Shown here in pieces: positions 58,831-64,000 of a DNA stretch of 64,000 nt. Below the pieces are notes generated by a model. The model ran no database searches, was not told the DNA's origin, and was given only the letters and a program-made list of their open reading frames with translations. Position numbers and translations under genes: made by a program. The stretch's first letter is position 1; each line of letters starts with the position of its first letter. The stretch lies in assembly GCA_031308135.1 (NCBI GenBank), contig JAHLJT010000631.1, positions 265,160,948 to 265,224,947 on the forward strand. Direction: 5' to 3'. This stretch comes from Acheta domesticus. Lineage: Eukaryota; Arthropoda; Insecta; Orthoptera; Gryllidae.

Positions 58831-59989
58831 TATTTTACTCAAGAGCAGTGCAAAGTTCGGAAGATTTACGTAATGCAGTTTATGGCATTGACATCATGGA
58901 CTAGTATCAGAACAATCCAGGTTTCCAGAAACGTAATGCAGAAGCCTAAAGCAGAGAGAAATGCAAAAACGCCTTACCTAAATAGTATCCGTCACACTAG
59001 CAAAGTTTGTGTGTCGTATCATTTCTGAAAAGCAGTATTTCTTATCTGTAAATAATGCACTCAATTCACGACTCATGGAAGTGTACAAGAAACTGCCACA
59101 CTGGCCATCTTTTCGGAACTGACTCCACCTAGTACCATTGCACTTTCTTACGTGGTATTATTGGTCAGAAGAGTTCAACAACTCTGAAGTGTTCAAGAGA
59201 ACCTCGTGTGAGTATAATAAGTATTACGATTGATTCAATCGTAGTTTCTGACTTTGTCATAACGTTAATTACATTTAGAAATCTAAACGAATACAGTAAT
59301 CCCTTAACATTCGAAAGAGTTAGGTTTCCAAAAATCCTCGCGGATACCAAATCTGCGAAAGTTGAGTCGATCTTTTAATGAAAAGTGGGTTAGGTTCCTG
59401 GATATCGAATAGCTGTTTAAAAAAGTAAGAAAAAATCTAACAAACAATTGCAGAACTGAGTAAGTGCCACTAAAACAATTCACAATTAACATTCCAAAGA
59501 GAAGAAATAAAGCAATATTTGAAACTAGTTTCAATGTCAAAAGTGATTGAATTTAGGATTTGGTTATGGTTTTGGTTCATCATCCTCCTCGTTGCTCTAA
59601 TATCCAAACATGAAAAAGTCGCAGCTTCTATTTCTCTTGTAAATTTCGAAGTTATTTCCATGTTCGGATAACGTTCGAATGTCCTTCCTATCAGAGCTTG
59701 TTAGAGTTTTAGAACTAACAGTTTTGACAATGAAGTCGTTTCAGGACGCAGTTTCGCTTCCGTTACTTCATCATTACGTTCGAGGTTTTTTTGCTGATGA
59801 TTTCCCGATGCTGTTCTTCAGTGAAGTCATTATAATTAGAGTTGCACAGTTTCTAAATGATTTTTCTCTTCATATGGCCAAAACCCTTACCTCCAATTAC
59901 ACGCAACTGAACCGTATTATTTTACAATTGCGTTTTTCTATAAATGTGAATTGACATTTCATCTTTGAAAGTTTTGCAGAAAGCGATAT
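58831..59989. other. No gene recognised
   Basis: Short open frames on both strands without motifs. Confidence 0.4.
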
Positions 59990-60910
59990 TTTGACCTCCA
60001 ACGTTCTTCGAGTTCGTTTCCAAGATGACGCTGCTAAAGGAAATGAAATTTGCTTGCTTTCAAAAACGTTCGACCAAAAGACGCCCTCGCGAATGTTTAA
60101 ACCTGTAGCTAAATGCGAATGTTCGCAACTCTTTCTTTTTACTCTATTCTCTATCCTTTATTTTACTCTATTCTTTTGTTTGTTTATTTTTCAAAAATTA
60201 CATTAATGTATTTTTTAGTTGTCTCTCACGTTAATATTAACATTAGAGGCAATTTGTTCATATTATTGCATTTATGAGCGCATGTGCATTAAATTATGCC
60301 ATATAATGTTTCTCAAAACTCAACAGTTTTCTGTGAAAATGAACACAAATTTTCAGATTTTCAGAAACACTCAAACACCATTTTCTCAAAAATAGCCCTG
60401 AATTTTTCTTCAAATTTTTTGTATGGATAACGCTAATTGCACTGTTTAAGATGAAATATAATTCATTTTCCTGTTTTATTTTGTTTCTTCAAAAATTACA
60501 CAAATGTAATGTTTCTGAAATATCTCTCAAGAAGTTATTATGCACATTTTCAGCGATTTGTATAGTTTATTCAATTTGTAAGTGGCAGTGATTCAAACGA
60601 CTTCCCATAAAGTTTTTCGAAATCGCAATATTTTTCTGTGAAAAAGAGCTTCAAATTTCGCAGTTACAGTAACATCAAATTTTTAAACGAAAATTTCCAT
60701 ATAAATTGAAGTTTTACTCTTCAATTATATTCTTAAAGTAGTTTTTCGATTCTGCCTTTAGGAAACCGAAAAATTGAGAAAATGTGAAACAATGTTCGGG
60801 CTGAGACACATGGTAGCAAAAGGATGGGGCACGACCGAAAAGTTAGCCCCGACCAAAGAAATTAGGAAACTAACTAGTACTACAAAGTATATGACATTCT
60901 ATAGTTCCAC
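59990..60910 (-). mobile_element. Family X fragment, copy X14 (inverted)
   Basis: GTTGTCTCTCACGTTAATAT, GCATGTGCATTAAATTATGC and TTACACAAATGTAATGTTTC are inverted interior phrases of the family, ending with an ACTAACTAGTACTACAAAG opening. Non-coding. Confidence 0.6.
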
Positions 60911-63900
60911 TAGTTCCTTTTTGTTTTGCCCCTACAATCTTTGGTGGCCTATAATACAAAAATATTAAGAACAAAGTTGTAGTGTATGTAATACGAGCCA
61001 GTTAAAGTTTAGGGCTCATGTACGCACCATAGTTCGGGGCTCATTTTACAACCATCGCCGTATTAAAATTCTGCAAACTAAAACCGGTCATTGATAGTTC
61101 AAAATTACAGACTGCAATCATAAAAACAATGTTTAAAACATATAGTATTTAATTCGTTAAGAATCAGTAATCAGTCTAAGCGAACTCAAACTTTCATTAA
61201 AAGCCAAAAATGTAAGTCTAAAGCTTTTAGAACCGTGAAAATACGAACACCTCTGTTTACATCAGCTCTCATTTACTGACCACAGAGCTACGATATCAAA
61301 AGGAGTTATTAAACCAGCTGTTAAAATCGTTTCTGCTAGAATGTTTGCAATGTATGAAAAGATACCAAGGGACTCCCATTATATAAATGGCTCATATCAC
61401 CACCTTTACCTCTATCTGTATCTATATCAATAATAAACGGGAAATACTTTTTCTGTTTTAGAGTTAAAACTTGAGTGTTATGACTAGACCACGAAATTGT
61501 AGGCACAAAAATGGTGTGATTTAGGCACCTAAAAATAGGCAACATAATTACGAAATTAGGCACTAGCAGGCATTAAAATCGACGTTTTAGGCACATCAAA
61601 TATGTTCGAGAATGACTAAGCAAGGAAAATAAGTGGACATTTTGTTTCGGCGAAGTGCATTTTGAGTGCATTTAGACCCCCCTACTGGACAGATATGTAA
61701 AAGGAGGAGAATTTTTACTAAGAGTGTAAGTTTTGTTTGTAACGTCTAGACATGTGTTTAGAATAATTATTCATTTGTGCCTCGTAAGCTTCAGAATACT
61801 TTGCAAGGTTTAAAACTCGTGTCACCTTCTTTATTGTATCAATCATGCAGCCTTGCCTAGTAAGTGTGCTCTTCATTTAATGCTATCGCAGCCTTGCAAG
61901 AATTTTGAAAAATTGTTAAAGGTTATTAGTATTCTTTGACACTCGTCTCATTTCACAATTCCTAAGTGTCGAACACAGAAACTATGTCTTAATTAGTGAA
62001 TAATTTAACCAATTGTGCAATTCGAACAACGTATATATGCGTTGCTCACGTGGCGTGCTGTACAAGCTCTCTATGTGAATGAATGGCCGAACTTATCAAC
62101 TGTTCCGTTTAAATTCATCACTTTATCGCCTCTACGCTATATGTAGCTGTCTTCTGTGGCCGCCTTGCATTGACACGTGCCACCAATAATCAACAAGTTT
62201 ATCCCCTTCACGCTGTGCGTCGCAGTGGCACGTGGCCTGATTACTTCAGTTACCACGTGGGCCATCCATCTCATTAGCACTATGTGCTGCATCCAGCTGG
62301 ATCGCTGCAATCTTCAGCCTTCACGGGCCAGGGTTCATCACCCGCCCGTAGCCAGCCATTATTATTGTTTTATAGGCCACCAAAATACTGCAAATGTATT
62401 TTACCAATAGGTGGTATTTAACCAGACTTTTCAAGTGTATTTCTAACTGTTTGCATCTGCAACATTGCAAGCAACTTAATTGCTTTAATCAATAGTAGTG
62501 TTACAAATCGCGTCGAGAATCTGTGCGGACAAAGCGGCAACGCCGATCCAGCGCTCACCGAGCCGACACCGCTCCAGCAACAGCGCAGGCCGGGGGCGGC
62601 GAAAATAGGTTACTCTTGGTCGCAGGTGTGTCTGGCTGGCAACCGCTGTGGGCACAAGCACGCAAGCCCTTGCGCTCACAAATTCACTCAAAACATTGTC
62701 TTTTCATCATTGTCTATACAAAACGTGTTATATTGAACTACTTCAACTACAGTAAATGTTCAAGTTATACCTGAATTGTGTTGTGACCACACGTTAAGTA
62801 ATTCATTGTGCATCAACTTCATTACGTCGTAGAATGGAAGGAACTACCACTGCAAACTTCTCACCTTAAACTCAGGAAGCACGGTTGTATTTTAGCTTTA
62901 AGTATTGTACCATGTTATACATCAAAGGAAGGTCAGTGTTTTTTTGTATTTATGTATTCATTTGTCACTCAAATTTCTATGTAGTAAATTCAATTTAAAC
63001 TGCAAAATATCACTTATTTCAGTTACCGCCATTCACTTCCTCATTTCTTCACTAATCATTTTGTTTTTATCTGAAACCTCATGTCGTCAGAACTACCAGA
63101 GATGCAAAACAGCAACCTTAAGTCAATTTTATCATTGGCCACATGGCCACAACTGCAATTTAGACAAAACATCGGTCCTCATGGCCTAATGTTAAAACAA
63201 ACATCATTAATCCTCCCGATTCAAATAAGAACATTGTTCTTCCGGGTCTCGAATGCATTTCAGATAAGAACAAGTAGTTATCATATTGTCAATTGTATTT
63301 TTTCTCTTTCATAATTAATATATTATTAAATTTATTTAGTCTTTCATTCTACCAATAACATCAGAATTAAACATTTTCCATGCAGTCCTGGGCCTACATT
63401 AAATGCCTTGGTGGCCCTCCCGAAGGAACTAAAATATAAGTAGAATTAACTTTAAGCCGAGCACCAAGAGCAATGTTTGGGATGCTTGAAAATGTAACTA
63501 CCTAACTACTGTCCTCGAATCACCTGAATCAACACCATAATTTACTTCCATGAGAATGGCAACACTGATTTTTGACAAACAAGAAAAAATTAAATGAATA
63601 TCACCCGGCACAATGTGTTGTAAATTCAGAAGTATTTCAGTTGTGAAGTGTGAAGTATTTAATGCGTATCTTGTATTAAGAATTTGCAACATGACTTGGA
63701 ACATTCAATTTGAAGAACATGAAGTGAATACAAAGTAAACAAGAACTGTAAATACTAAATAATACATTTCATCTGCTTCATAAGCGTGCAAAGATCAATT
63801 TTAAATGTAATGTGACTTACAACTTATAAACAAAAAATATTAATCATTTAATGCTTACATGTATTCGCATTCCGAATCCAAATCATACTGAGTTTGTTAA

Positions 63901-64000
63901 GTTTTAAAATCTTAAAATAGGAACAAAAGTGTAGAAGTGATATGCAAATCAGGGGAATCAAAATAACTCGCCCAAAAGAAGGAACGTTCCAAGTAAAAGT
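60911..64000. other. No gene recognised; small repeats and a GC-rich patch
   Basis: TTAGGCAC-type words recur irregularly at 61498-61592. A GC-rich patch (about 62510-62660) has short open frames on both strands but no domain or splice context. Otherwise the sequence is AT-rich intergenic or intronic. Confidence 0.4.

Overview
The window looks like a piece of a large, AT-rich arthropod genome, most likely an insect. Genes are split by many GT-AG introns, several generations of transposons are present, and the only gene family recognisable across the window is an expanded S1A (chymotrypsin-fold) serine protease family. The species cannot be named from the sequence; a polyneopteran-type insect would fit but is inference. 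A 1000-base run of N (26882-27881) marks an assembly gap.

Protease cluster. Four genes share one six-exon design: signal-peptide exon; exon for a long acidic prodomain ending in an R/I(R or M)GG activation site; His57 exon; Asp102 exon; a short exon ending at GWG-TS; Ser195 exon. Intron phases are 1-0-2-0-0. Gene A is on the minus strand (18517 to 13100). Genes D (29587-31110, first exon not seen), B (36828-45985) and C (51423-57110) are on the plus strand. Gene E (22346 to 21546, minus) is a truncated pseudogene related to A. Gene F (945-1253, plus) is only a terminal exon, and its catalytic Ser is Gly. Position 189 is Gly or Ala instead of Asp, so these are not trypsins. A secreted product, probably a digestive or haemolymph protease, is inference. 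A broken secreted-protein locus lies at 8230-9214 (minus).

The coding exons of A, B, C and D carry about 13 single-base length differences, mostly in homopolymers, while splice sites and catalytic motifs are intact. I read most of these as assembly errors and not as gene death.

Repeats fill the remainder: a palindromic MITE (three copies, 204, 7003, 15868); a large non-coding family with TTTTTACTTTCCCGTA ends (family X, about a dozen copies); mariner/Tc1-type relics (2.7-4.4 kb); an R2-clade LINE relic outside rDNA (34.2-35.9 kb); Helitron ends with a helicase relic (46.2-49.3 kb); a piggyBac relic (51.6-52.5 kb); a tRNA-headed SINE (32.9-33.2 kb); and a roughly 77-copy, 46-bp minisatellite (42.1-45.7 kb) that grew out of intron 5 of gene B.

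Region by region: 0-13 kb is gene F plus transposon relics; 13-22 kb is gene A, pseudogene E and family X; 22-29 kb is mostly repeats and the gap; 29-57 kb is the plus-strand D-B-C protease array with its insertions; 57-64 kb holds family X fragments and otherwise nothing I can assign.
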